Assembly: GCF_016598535.1 (NCBI RefSeq)
Contig: NZ_CP066779.1
Span: forward strand, 1,860,001 to 1,924,000
Source: Rhodococcus sp. P-2
Lineage (GTDB): Bacteria > Actinomycetota > Actinomycetes > Mycobacteriales > Mycobacteriaceae
Reading direction: 5' to 3'
DNA length: 64,000 bases
The notes under the pieces: generated by a model
What the model was told of the DNA's origin: nothing
The model's input: the letters and a program-made list of their open reading frames with translations, nothing else
Databases searched by the model: none
Shown here: piece after piece, positions 34,761 to 42,429 of the stretch
Layout: every line of letters begins with the position of its first letter
Position numbering within the stretch: position 1 is the stretch's first letter
Program-made: the position numbers and the translations under genes

Positions 34761-35548
34761 GAACTTCCTCCAGACATGAGACGTGCTGCGACGCGCACGA
34801 CCACTTCCCGTTGCGCCGGATCAGGCACCAGATCTGCGATCCCGACCGAGACGCCCACACCTGCAGATTCTCCGTCCGTGGGCACGTCGCCGAGGACTTC
34901 GGCCAGCGATTCCTCCAACTCGCACGACAAGTTCGCGATCTCGTATGCGGCCTCGGTAACCTCGCGCCCAGCCAGTGCGGCGAAACGGCGGTACAGATCG
35001 ACGATTCGCTTCCGGTCACTCTCGTCGGACAGCAATCGCGTAGCCGTGGAGAACAGTTCATGCGGCGCAGTTCCCGAGATCGCCACCAATTCCCACATGT
35101 CGCGTTCACGCTCGAAGACATGCCGAACCGAATCCGTCGGGGACGACGCGATCAACTCGTCGAACGCAGACAGCAACTCCACCGGAAGCGGCGAGACCAC
35201 CCGGCCGGCACCTCGCGCCGAGAGCATTTCCTCGAGGCGCACTCGCTGGTCTGCGAGGACGCGCTGCTTCCGGTCTATCTCCGCGATCAGGGAAGAAAGA
35301 TCTTCGGCGAAGTCGTCCGGTTCTCGTGCATCGATCGGTTCCGGCTCGATCATTGCGGCAATGGAGCCGAGTGGAATGCCGGCGGCAGAGAGCCAACGAA
35401 TGCGCATCAGCCTTACCAGATCGGGTAGTTCGTACGTTCGGTATCCGTTGGACAGCCGTCTCGGCTCAGCCAGCAGGCCCAGACGGTGATAGTGCCGAAC
35501 GGTCCGTGGGGTGGTGCCTGCCGCCCTGGCCACGTCGCTGATTCGCAT
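34757..35548 (-). CDS. MerR-family transcriptional regulator
   Basis: A 263-residue MerR-type regulator: N-terminal winged helix (residues 1-70, MRISDVARAAGTTPRTVRHYHRLGLLAEPRR), a long dimerisation coiled coil (about 85-115) and a large C-terminal helical domain of about 140 residues that may bind an effector. It starts 14 bases from a 9+9 palindrome that is the likely autoregulatory site, and is followed in the same transcript by a small membrane protein. The effector is unknown. Confidence 0.87.
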   Translation of the reverse strand: MRISDVARAAGTTPRTVRHYHRLGLLAEPRRLSNGYRTYELPDLVRLMRIRWLSAAGIPLGSIAAMIEPEPIDAREPDDFAEDLSSLIAEIDRKQRVLADQRVRLEEMLSARGAGRVVSPLPVELLSAFDELIASSPTDSVRHVFERERDMWELVAISGTAPHELFSTATRLLSDESDRKRIVDLYRRFAALAGREVTEAAYEIANLSCELEESLAEVLGDVPTDGESAGVGVSVGIADLVPDPAQREVVVRVAARLMSGGSS

Positions 35549-35561
35549 ACGAACAGCATCA

Positions 35562-35582
35562 ACTATGACGCTACGTCATAGT
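35562..35582. promoter_or_regulatory. MerR-type palindromic operator
   Basis: ACTATGACG-CTA-CGTCATAGT: perfect 9-base arms with a 3-base centre, located 14 bases upstream of the MerR gene start. MerR proteins typically bind such dyads between the -35 and -10 of their own promoter. Confidence 0.65.
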
Positions 35583-35666
35583 CAATATTCGGCACGCCGG
35601 GCCACGGGCCCAAGGTCCTGTTCTAGCGGCCAGGAGTTTCGCGGACGAATTTCGCGGGTATTGATC

Positions 35667-35736
35667 CCTTGCGGCGGCGATTTCCAGAGCGAGGGGTCAG
35701 CCGCGCAAGGTCTGCCCCCGGCTGTCACTCGCCGGG
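35667..35736 (+). other. Potential structured RNA leader before a small membrane protein
   Basis: Within the 238-base gap between the MerR gene and 35787, the + strand can fold an 11-bp stem with one bulge (CCTTGCG-g-CGGC at 35667-35678 with its complement at 35700-35710) and a second stem CCCGGC/GCCGGG (35717-35736). I do not recognise a known riboswitch consensus. Compensatory variation in relatives would be needed to support an RNA function. Confidence 0.3.
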
Positions 35737-35786
35737 CGGCGGGCCGCCAAAACCAGCGGGGCCGGCGAAACAATCTGTGCCAGGCG

Positions 35787-36023
35787 ATGATTTCGATGCA
35801 AACGACACGAATCGACACCATCCTGATTCTGATCGTCGGGACGGCCATCGGACTGATCGTATGGTTGGCCACCCGGCAACCGATCGCTTCGATCGGGCTC
35901 GGCCTGGCTACCGTCGCCATCTGCTGGATCTCGTGCTCGATGATCCACGGCTTCCCTCAACGATCGTCCAAGCACTTGCATCCGAACGACGACCCGGAAC
36001 GCGATTCTCCGAAGCGGAGATGA
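35787..36023 (+). CDS. Small membrane protein of unknown function
   Basis: A 78-residue frame with two hydrophobic segments (residues about 8-27 and 32-52) and a charged, Pro/Asp/Arg-rich tail. ATG 35787 or 35796 could be the start; the longer frame back to 35511 runs through the MerR gene and is rejected. It ends 20 bases before a strong hairpin, which supports a real transcript here. No family recognised. Confidence 0.45.
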   Translation: MISMQTTRIDTILILIVGTAIGLIVWLATRQPIASIGLGLATVAICWISCSMIHGFPQRSSKHLHPNDDPERDSPKRR

Positions 36024-36043
36024 CTCCGGCCCCCGCACCGAGC

Positions 36044-36080
36044 AGTGAGTGGTTCACCTGTCGCAGGTGAACCACTCACT
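36044..36080. terminator. Bidirectional terminator-like hairpin
   Basis: A perfect 17-bp stem (AGTGAGTGGTTCACCTG and its complement) with a 3-base TCG loop, placed between the convergent ends of the small membrane protein (36023) and the DUF7144-like gene (36093). There is no long T-tract, as is usual in high-GC actinobacteria. Confidence 0.7.
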
Positions 36081-36092
36081 CCGGTCAGGTGA

Positions 36093-36509
36093 TCAGACCT
36101 CGTCGGGTCGCCACGTCGCGACGGCCCAGATCACAGCGACGTCGAGAGCGATGATCACGATCGACCACAGCGGGTAGTACGGCAACCACAAGAAATTGGT
36201 CACGATCGAGAGGGCCGCGATCACGAATGCCATCCCGCGAGCCCAGGTCATCCCCACGAACAACCCCAGGGAGACCGCAATGCCGATGATTCCGAGCACG
36301 ATGTGGATCCAACCCCACGTCGTGACGTCGAATTCGAAGGTGTAGTTGACTCCGACGACGAGGAGATCGTTGTCTGCGAGAGCCGCGATGCCTTGCAGTA
36401 ATGCGACTACGCCGGCAACGAAGAGCAGGCATGCGGCCGCCACCGTCGTCCCGATGGCAAAGCCTTGTCGGACAGGATGGTTCGCATGTAATTGGCGCGG
36501 AGCAGTCAT
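36093..36509 (-). CDS. DUF7144-like four-helix membrane protein
   Basis: A 138-residue protein with four transmembrane helices. It matches the pattern of the small actinobacterial family now labelled DUF7144: a first helix followed by ALADNDLLVVGVNYTFEFDVTTWGWIHIVLG, then the WARG loop and a closing helix ending ATWRPDEV. Function is unknown. It diverges from alkB, with the LexA-type box about 110 bases away. Confidence 0.7.
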   Translation of the reverse strand: MTAPRQLHANHPVRQGFAIGTTVAAACLLFVAGVVALLQGIAALADNDLLVVGVNYTFEFDVTTWGWIHIVLGIIGIAVSLGLFVGMTWARGMAFVIAALSIVTNFLWLPYYPLWSIVIIALDVAVIWAVATWRPDEV

Positions 36510-36621
36510 GGCGTCCCCTTCATCGGCGAAATAGCGTGAGAACAGTATTCAAAGGTTCACGCCGACGGACATCACCCAGCAAGGATGAACAGCCGTCCAG
36601 CACCGCAATTGAAATTCATGG

Positions 36622-36635
36622 GAACATATGTTCGA
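36622..36635. promoter_or_regulatory. LexA (SOS) box upstream of alkB
   Basis: GAACATATGTTCGA at 36622-36635 fits the actinobacterial/mycobacterial SOS consensus TCGAAC-N4-GTTCGA: both GAAC and GTTC cores are exact and the right flank GA is conserved, the left flank is GG. It lies 22 bases before the alkB start codon, so LexA would block alkB transcription until DNA damage. Confidence 0.6.
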
Positions 36636-36656
36636 TTACGGTGTACGGTGGTGTCC

Positions 36657-37289
36657 ATGACCGCCACGATGCAACCGTCTCTGTTCGACAACGGTGACCT
36701 CGGCGTTTCTTTGGCCGAACTCGACGGCACCGTGCAGCGACGCATTCTCACCGCCGGCGCCTGGGTCGACCATCGCCCTGCCTGGTTGACCGGGTCCGCG
36801 GCCGTGTTCGACAACCTGGAGGCCACGGTCCCGTGGCGCTCCGAACGGCGTCAGATGTACGACCGCGTTGTCGACGTACCTCGGCTGGTGTGCTTCTATG
36901 CAGAAAACGAACCGCTGCCGGACGCACTTCTCGCCGAAGCCAAGGATGCGCTGAGCAGGCACTACTTCAACGAACTCGGCGAGCCCTTCGCCACGTCGGG
37001 GCTGTGTTTCTATCGTGACGGTTCCGACAGCGTTGCCTGGCACGGGGACGACACGGGACGAAGCCGCACCGAGGACACGATGGTTGCCATCCTGTCTCTC
37101 GGTGCCGCTCGCCCGCTCCTTCTGCGCCCCCGCGGGGGTGGCGAATCGATCCGGTTCAATCTCGGTCACGGCGATCTACTCGTGATGGGCGGATCTTGCC
37201 AACGAACCTGGGAACACTGCGTCCCCAAGAGTGCGAGAGCCCTCGGGCCGAGAATCAGCGTTCAATTCCGCACTCGCGGAGTCAGATAG
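36657..37289 (+). CDS. alkB: AlkB-family alpha-ketoglutarate-dependent DNA dealkylase
   Basis: A 210-residue Fe(II)/2-oxoglutarate dioxygenase of the AlkB family, which removes methyl groups from 1-methyladenine and 3-methylcytosine. Iron ligands are His129-x-Asp131 in AWHGDD and His187 in TWEHCVPKS; the 2-oxoglutarate Arg lies in RISVQFRTR near the end. The MQPSLFD opening is common in AlkB homologues. ATG 36657 is chosen over 36585, since the SOS box lies between them. It overlaps the convergent ligase gene by 8 bases. Confidence 0.9.
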   Translation: MTATMQPSLFDNGDLGVSLAELDGTVQRRILTAGAWVDHRPAWLTGSAAVFDNLEATVPWRSERRQMYDRVVDVPRLVCFYAENEPLPDALLAEAKDALSRHYFNELGEPFATSGLCFYRDGSDSVAWHGDDTGRSRTEDTMVAILSLGAARPLLLRPRGGGESIRFNLGHGDLLVMGGSCQRTWEHCVPKSARALGPRISVQFRTRGVR

Positions 37290-38820
37290 CGTCGCGAAGC
37301 TCGTCTCGAAGCGCCTTCCGATTGAGCTTGCCGACGGCGGTCTTCGGAACCGATTCGGCGAAAACCACCCGACGCGGTTTCTTGTACGACGCCAGTCGCT
37401 CGCCGACGTGCGCCACCAATGAGGCTTGGAGTGAGTCGTTTTCGACGGTCCCGTCCTTGAGGACGACCACCGCCGTGACGGCCTCCACCCACTTGGCGTC
37501 TGCGGTGCCCACCACGGCAACCTCACGAACAGCAGGATGCGTCAGGAGTGCGTCCTCGACTTCACGGGGATAGACGTTGTATCCGCCGCTGATGATCATG
37601 TCCGACACTCGGTCCTTCAAGAACAGGAATCCCTCGGCATCGAAATGGCCGATGTCACGTGTGTGGACCCAACCGTCTTCGGTGAAGGTGTCAGCATTCA
37701 GTTCCGGTGCATTGAAGTATCCGGCGATCGCAGATGGCGAGCGAATCACGATTTCACCCGGTTCTCCCTGCGGCACTTCGTTTCCCTCACCGTCGAGCAG
37801 CCTGATCTCGACGTCGATGGCCGGCTGACCGCAGGACAGCAGGCGATCTTCCCTGTGATCTTCGGGCCGTAGGACTGCGATACACAGCGGTGCCTCGGTC
37901 TGCCCGTAGTACTGCAGAAAACGGTGTTGTCCCCAAGCCTGCATTGCACGTTCGATGGTGGCCAGCGGCATCGGCGACGCACCGTAGATCACGGATTTCA
38001 GACTCGAGATGTCTGCGGTCGCGAAATCAGGGCGTTCGAGAAGCATCTGAATCATCGTCGGCACCAGATTGATTGTGGTGGCACGATGCTCGGTTATCGA
38101 GCTCAAGAACGTCGAGGGATCGAATCCAGGAAGAATGACGGTCTTACCGCCGCGGAGCCAGAACGGAAGCACGAAAACACCGCTGGCATGGATCAGCGAC
38201 GCCGCGTGCAGCATCGTGTCGTCTCGAGTTGCAGGAAGCAGATTGAGCAGTACGTTGCGGCAGATACCGGCGTAACTACGTTGAGTGTGCTGCGCAGCCT
38301 TCAGCGTTCCGGTAGTCCCCGAGGTGAACAAAGTCAGGATCACGTCGTCAGGAGCCACCTCGACGTCCGGGGTGTCCGAAGGCATGCTCTGCGCCTGGTC
38401 GAGCAAGGAACTCTGTCCCGCCGCATCCGTTTCCAGACCGATGAATGTCCGATCGGGGAACCGGGCGGACAGTTCCGCGGCCCGGTCTGCGAGGTCACGA
38501 CCGAAGACGACGTGTGAGCTGTCGGTGTCCTCGAGCATCCGCGCATGCTCGTCGAGCGACAGTCGCGAATTGAGTGGAACCCGGTTGACGCCGGCTTTCA
38601 CACAGGCAAAATCGACAGGCACGCTGGCTAGAGAGTTGTCGACCAGCAACGCAACCCGCGCGCCGCGCCCGATACCGAGCGCAATGAATGCGTGTGCCAA
38701 TCGGCTGCTGAGTTCGTCCACTTCCGTGAACGTCATCGATCGATCGCCGAAGACGACGGCCGTTCGCGGGCCGTGCTGTCGCGCGCCACGGGCGATCAGG
38801 TCTCTGGTTATGGGCATCAT
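37282..38820 (-). CDS. Acyl-CoA synthetase (AMP-forming, fatty-acid type)
   Basis: A 512-residue ANL ligase with ATP motif LFTSGTTGTLKAAQHT near residue 165, the YYGQTEAP motif near 303, hinge GWVHTRDIGHFDAEGFLFLKDRVSDMIISGGYNVYP near 387-425, and the catalytic Lys in PKTAVGKLNRK near the C-terminus. It converts a carboxylic acid to its CoA ester. It overlaps the upstream crotonase gene by 4 bases, so the two form a short degradative operon under the divergent PaaX-like gene. Confidence 0.9.
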   Translation of the reverse strand: MMPITRDLIARGARQHGPRTAVVFGDRSMTFTEVDELSSRLAHAFIALGIGRGARVALLVDNSLASVPVDFACVKAGVNRVPLNSRLSLDEHARMLEDTDSSHVVFGRDLADRAAELSARFPDRTFIGLETDAAGQSSLLDQAQSMPSDTPDVEVAPDDVILTLFTSGTTGTLKAAQHTQRSYAGICRNVLLNLLPATRDDTMLHAASLIHASGVFVLPFWLRGGKTVILPGFDPSTFLSSITEHRATTINLVPTMIQMLLERPDFATADISSLKSVIYGASPMPLATIERAMQAWGQHRFLQYYGQTEAPLCIAVLRPEDHREDRLLSCGQPAIDVEIRLLDGEGNEVPQGEPGEIVIRSPSAIAGYFNAPELNADTFTEDGWVHTRDIGHFDAEGFLFLKDRVSDMIISGGYNVYPREVEDALLTHPAVREVAVVGTADAKWVEAVTAVVVLKDGTVENDSLQASLVAHVGERLASYKKPRRVVFAESVPKTAVGKLNRKALRDELRDAI

Positions 38821-39644
38821 GGTTCAGTTTCCTCGTTCGAATTCCGGTTGTTCTCGAATCGGCCGTGCCGGCCGGCGCCCGCGGCGAACGCAGCAGCGCC
38901 GCGCACACCTTCAGCGATGACAATGGGATTTCCTGCAACGCCCTCGGCGCGCAGTGCTTCGGCAAGTGGTAGATCAAAAGATCGATAGGCCGACGCGCGA
39001 TCCGCGAGCATGCAGAGTTGAGGGAAAGCGGTCAGCTGGTGTGCAAGCTCCTTGGCAGCCTGAAGTGATTGCCCCACTGGAACAACACGATTGGCAAGTC
39101 CGAAGGACAGCGCCTCCGGAGCGTCGACCGGGCGACCGGTCAAGATCATGTCGAGCGCTCGCCCCTGCCCGACGATTCGCGGCAGACGCACGGTCCCACC
39201 GTCGATGAGGGGAACTCCCCAGCGTCGGCAGAAGACTCCGAAAACGGAATCTTCCTCGCAAATTCTCAGATCCGCGAGCAAGGAAAGCTCGAGCCCTCCG
39301 GCCACCGCGTATCCGCTGACCGCAGCGATCAACGGTTTGGACAACACCAACCGACTCGGCCCCATCGGCCCGGTGCCGCCACCTTCGGGATGCAACTCGT
39401 GCACTCGGGCGGGGTCGGAGACTGCGATCAAATCCGCACCGGCACAAAATGTGCCGCCCGCACCCCACAGAATCGCGACCTTCTGACTCTCGTCCGACTC
39501 GAAATCCAAGAACGCATAACGCAACTGCGCCGCCATCGGTCCGTCCACCGCATTCTTGCGATCGGGGCGATTCATCACGATAACGGTGACGCCGCCGTCA
39601 CGCTCCACATAGACATCGCCACCTGGTCGATCGGAGTCGGTCAC
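38817..39644 (-). CDS. Enoyl-CoA hydratase/isomerase (crotonase) family protein
   Basis: A 275-residue crotonase. The oxyanion-hole loop reads GGTFCAGADLIAVS near residue 65 and the second GYAVAGGLELSLLADLRI near 118, with the acidic residue of VPLIDGGTVRLPRIVG near 150. It hydrates or isomerises a 2-enoyl-CoA; the exact reaction in this diverse family cannot be told from sequence. First gene of a two-gene operon with the acyl-CoA ligase. Confidence 0.88.
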   Translation of the reverse strand: MTDSDRPGGDVYVERDGGVTVIVMNRPDRKNAVDGPMAAQLRYAFLDFESDESQKVAILWGAGGTFCAGADLIAVSDPARVHELHPEGGGTGPMGPSRLVLSKPLIAAVSGYAVAGGLELSLLADLRICEEDSVFGVFCRRWGVPLIDGGTVRLPRIVGQGRALDMILTGRPVDAPEALSFGLANRVVPVGQSLQAAKELAHQLTAFPQLCMLADRASAYRSFDLPLAEALRAEGVAGNPIVIAEGVRGAAAFAAGAGRHGRFENNRNSNEETEP

Positions 39645-39695
39645 GATAATTCCTCACTGCTCGCGGATATGGTTTCCCGGTACCCACCATGCCAC

Positions 39696-39737
39696 TTGTA
39701 ACAGAATTTGTCAGGAGTTGTTCAAAAGTTGTTACAA
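39696..39737. promoter_or_regulatory. Spaced dyad in the crotonase/PaaX divergent promoter region
   Basis: TTGTAAC at 39696-39702 and GTTACAA at 39731-39737 are exact complements 28 bases apart, in the short region between the divergent crotonase gene and the PaaX-like regulator. It is a candidate binding site for that regulator, similar in being widely spaced to known PaaX sites. Confidence 0.4.
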
Positions 39738-39749
39738 AATGATCGAGGA

Positions 39750-40523
39750 ATGTCCGCAACCCGAGTCGTACTGGACCTCGCGACGGCCAGTCCGGACACC
39801 GAGTTCAGCACCGCCGTGCTGACCCGGGCCGGCGAGATCGTCGGCGTCAGCGCCTCGAGCATTCGCGTGGCAGCAGGCCGTCTGTGCCGCGAGGACAAAC
39901 TGCGTCGAACCGCTCGCGGAACGTATGTCCTCAACCCGGACGGCATCCCCACCTACGGCGAGGTCGAGGGGTGGCGAACACGCACCGATCGCATACGCCC
40001 CTGGGGCGGCACCTGGATCGCCGTCGAACACTCAGGTCTCAAGCGAAGCGACCGCACTGCCGCTCGCCGGCACGATCAGGCGTTGCGCCTGGCGGGCTAC
40101 GAGGACTGGAAGCCCACACTCGCAGTCCGACCGAACAATCTCGCCGGCGGCACCGACAGCGCCCGCCGCACTCTCCGCCGACTCGGCGCCGCCCCCGAAT
40201 CTACAGTCATGGAGATCGATCACCTTGCCCCCGAGGATGATTCGATAATTCGCACACTCTGGAACTCGGAAGCACTGTTGGCCGACATCGCCGGGGCCCG
40301 TGAAGCACTCACACAGGCGCAAACACGCCTGGCGACAATCAGTCGCGAGGAGGCGGCCCGCGAATCACTTGCTTTGGGCAGCGCGGTGATCTCGGTCATC
40401 GTGCGCAATCCACTTCTTCCGGAAGAACTCGAACCGACGCAGCCACTGCGAGACCTGATCTCGCACATGCTCGAGTACCAAGATGCATCTCGTGAACTGT
40501 GGCAGTCACTGCTCCAATTCTGA
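39750..40523 (+). CDS. PaaX-family-like transcriptional regulator
   Basis: A 257-residue regulator resembling PaaX: an N-terminal winged helix (residues about 5-65, FSTAVLTRAGEIVGVSASSIRVAAGRLCREDKLRRTARGTYVL), a central domain starting RTDRIRPWGGTWIAVE, and a C-terminal helical domain. PaaX represses phenylacetate genes in response to phenylacetyl-CoA; members next to acyl-CoA ligase/crotonase genes probably sense an acyl-CoA. Start is uncertain: ATG 39750 leaves the dyad upstream, while TTG at 39708 or 39729 would extend the protein. Confidence 0.78.
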   Translation: MSATRVVLDLATASPDTEFSTAVLTRAGEIVGVSASSIRVAAGRLCREDKLRRTARGTYVLNPDGIPTYGEVEGWRTRTDRIRPWGGTWIAVEHSGLKRSDRTAARRHDQALRLAGYEDWKPTLAVRPNNLAGGTDSARRTLRRLGAAPESTVMEIDHLAPEDDSIIRTLWNSEALLADIAGAREALTQAQTRLATISREEAARESLALGSAVISVIVRNPLLPEELEPTQPLRDLISHMLEYQDASRELWQSLLQF

Positions 40524-40545
40524 TCGACCTCTCCCAGAAGATAAT

Positions 40546-41247
40546 TCAGTACGTGGCGCGGCCACCACTGGCGTCGTACACAGCACCGGTCGAGTAACTC
40601 ACCGCAGACGACGACAGCCAGGAGATCAGTTCGGCGATCTCGTCCGCCTTCCCCATTCGCGCCATCGGCGTCAAAGACTGCGAACGGGCGAGGATGGCCG
40701 GATCGGTGCCGGCATTCATCGGACTTTCCACCGCCGCGGGAGCTATCGCGTTGACCAGCACACCGGTGGTGGCGATCTCTTTTCCGAGCGATTTCGTCAG
40801 CGCGACGACGGCCGCCTTGGACGCCGAATACGCACTCTGATTCGGGTTTCCGTCCTTGGCCGCAATGCTCGCAAGGTTTACGACTCGCCCCCACCCCGAC
40901 GCGACCATCCCCGGCACGAATGCCCGGCACATGAGAAACGTTCCCTCGACGTTGATGCGGAACGTACGCTGCCAGCCCGCAAGATCGACGTCGACGAGTG
41001 GCGCCGACGGCCCGACGATTCCCGCACTGTTGATCAAGATGTCGACCCTGCCGATTCGAGCACGAAGCGCGTCGACTGCGATCGGATCACTCACGTCGAG
41101 TTGTTCATCCGCACCCTCGGCAAGGTCGGCAGTAATGATCCGAACGCCATTCTCCGTCAACAGCTTTGCACTGGCGGCACCGATTCCGCTCGCACCACCG
41201 GTGATGAGCGCGGTAACACCCTCGGGATAACTCTGCATCGTCTTCAC
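40546..41247 (-). CDS. SDR-family oxidoreductase
   Basis: A 233-residue classical short-chain dehydrogenase with TGGASGIG near residue 17, NSAGIVG near 76, catalytic Ser and Tyr-x-x-x-Lys in SAYSASKAAVVALTKSLG near 138, and a C-terminal GAVYDASGG. It is FabG-like in length. It diverges from a LysR gene, with a LysR-type T-N11-A site between, and so probably belongs to the carbocyclic-acid regulon that continues at 42430. Confidence 0.88.
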   Translation of the reverse strand: MKTMQSYPEGVTALITGGASGIGAASAKLLTENGVRIITADLAEGADEQLDVSDPIAVDALRARIGRVDILINSAGIVGPSAPLVDVDLAGWQRTFRINVEGTFLMCRAFVPGMVASGWGRVVNLASIAAKDGNPNQSAYSASKAAVVALTKSLGKEIATTGVLVNAIAPAAVESPMNAGTDPAILARSQSLTPMARMGKADEIAELISWLSSSAVSYSTGAVYDASGGRATY

Positions 41248-41278
41248 TCCTGAGTTTCTGTGCGATACGCACTCAATT

Positions 41279-41297
41279 TATGTTGCAAATAGGCATA
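41279..41297. promoter_or_regulatory. LysR-type T-N11-A box
   Basis: TATG-TTGCAAATAGG-CATA at 41279-41297 is a perfect T-N11-A LysR recognition motif with 4-base arms, extended by AATT/AATT flanks. It lies between the divergent SDR and LysR genes, the usual place for a LysR regulator to control both. Confidence 0.6.
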
Positions 41298-41372
41298 ATT
41301 GCCGTCACACTGTGTAGAAATTCTGAATATATGGCGTTTGTCGTCAACGTCAAATACCTGGAGGCCTTGCCG

Positions 41373-42290
41373 ATGGAAACCCGCTGGTTGCACGCGTTTG
41401 TCGCGGTTGCGGAAGAACTTCACTTCGGGCGGGCCGCATCACGGCTCCAGATGGCCCAGTCTCCGCTCAGCCAGATGATCCGAAAGCTCGAAAAGGACAT
41501 CGGCGTCAAGCTGTTCGAGCGAAGCACTCGCAGCGTCGCACTCACATCCGGCGGACACGCATTTCTCCCCCACGCCCATCGCGTCATCGAGAACATGGAG
41601 ACGGCACGACACGCTACGCGCGCGTCGTCGGGGGGCGTCTACGGACGGGTCACGATCGGTTTCACCGGAGTGCTCAATTATCAGGCACTTCCGCCATTGA
41701 CCCGCGCGTTGCGTCAGCGCTATCCGGAAGTCGAACTGACACTCCTCGGCCGGATCATGACTCGCGACGCGGTCATTCAACTCGAGAGCGGCGCCCTCGA
41801 TCTGGCCTTCGTGGGACTACCAGTGGAATCCGCGTCACTGTCCACCCGGCTGATTCGACGGGAGGCATTCGGCGCCGTGCTTCCGATCGACCATCCCCTC
41901 GCCGAGAGGGACGCGATCGACCTCCGTGAATTGGCCGACGACGGATTCGTGACCACCCCGCTCTCGGCCGGCTCTGCCCTCCAGGAAACCGCGATGCGCG
42001 CTTGCATGAACGCAGACTTCAGACCTCGCGTCGTCCAGGAGATCACCGATCCGTACATGATCCTCATGCTCGTTGCCGCGGGCGTCGGCGTAGCGCTGAT
42101 GACGTCCGGGATGGCTGCGATCACCCCACCTGGCAGTGTGTTCGTCCCGCTCACCGGCGAGCCGACGTTCATGAATCACGGAATTGCCTGGTCACCTCGG
42201 CACATGACCGATGCGCTCGCCGTCGCACTGGAGACGTCCGAGGAGATTCTGCCTACGCCCGATATTGAGACCAAAAACGTCATTATCTGA
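41373..42290 (+). CDS. LysR-family transcriptional regulator
   Basis: A 305-residue LysR regulator: winged helix at residues 1-60 (FVAVAEELHFGRAASRLQMAQSPLSQMIRKLEKDIGVKLFERSTRSV), coiled linker and a two-lobe substrate-binding domain. The LHFGRAA and SPLSQMIRKLE signature is that of the BenM/CatM/CbnR group, whose effectors are aromatic or carbocyclic acids. ATG 41373 has TGGAGG eight bases upstream; the frame to 41280 would cover the LysR box and is rejected. It precedes the transporter-aroE operon on the same strand by 139 bases. Confidence 0.88.
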   Translation: METRWLHAFVAVAEELHFGRAASRLQMAQSPLSQMIRKLEKDIGVKLFERSTRSVALTSGGHAFLPHAHRVIENMETARHATRASSGGVYGRVTIGFTGVLNYQALPPLTRALRQRYPEVELTLLGRIMTRDAVIQLESGALDLAFVGLPVESASLSTRLIRREAFGAVLPIDHPLAERDAIDLRELADDGFVTTPLSAGSALQETAMRACMNADFRPRVVQEITDPYMILMLVAAGVGVALMTSGMAAITPPGSVFVPLTGEPTFMNHGIAWSPRHMTDALAVALETSEEILPTPDIETKNVII

Positions 42291-42429
42291 GACTCATTTA
42301 GTGTTGGACGCGCCATAGTCCTTCGTGGCACTGTCGTCTCAGCCGCCGAAAGGTGAGGGACGTCACCGATGCGTGGTGCATCACCAAACGTGCCGCCACG
42401 GCCGGCCCATCGGGACGAAAGGACTTCAC

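Noticed and set aside
35583..35786. Known riboswitch class (SAM, TPP, c-di-AMP, cobalamin) in the gap before 35787.
   Set aside because: I could not match any of the consensus cores; only generic GC-rich stems are visible.
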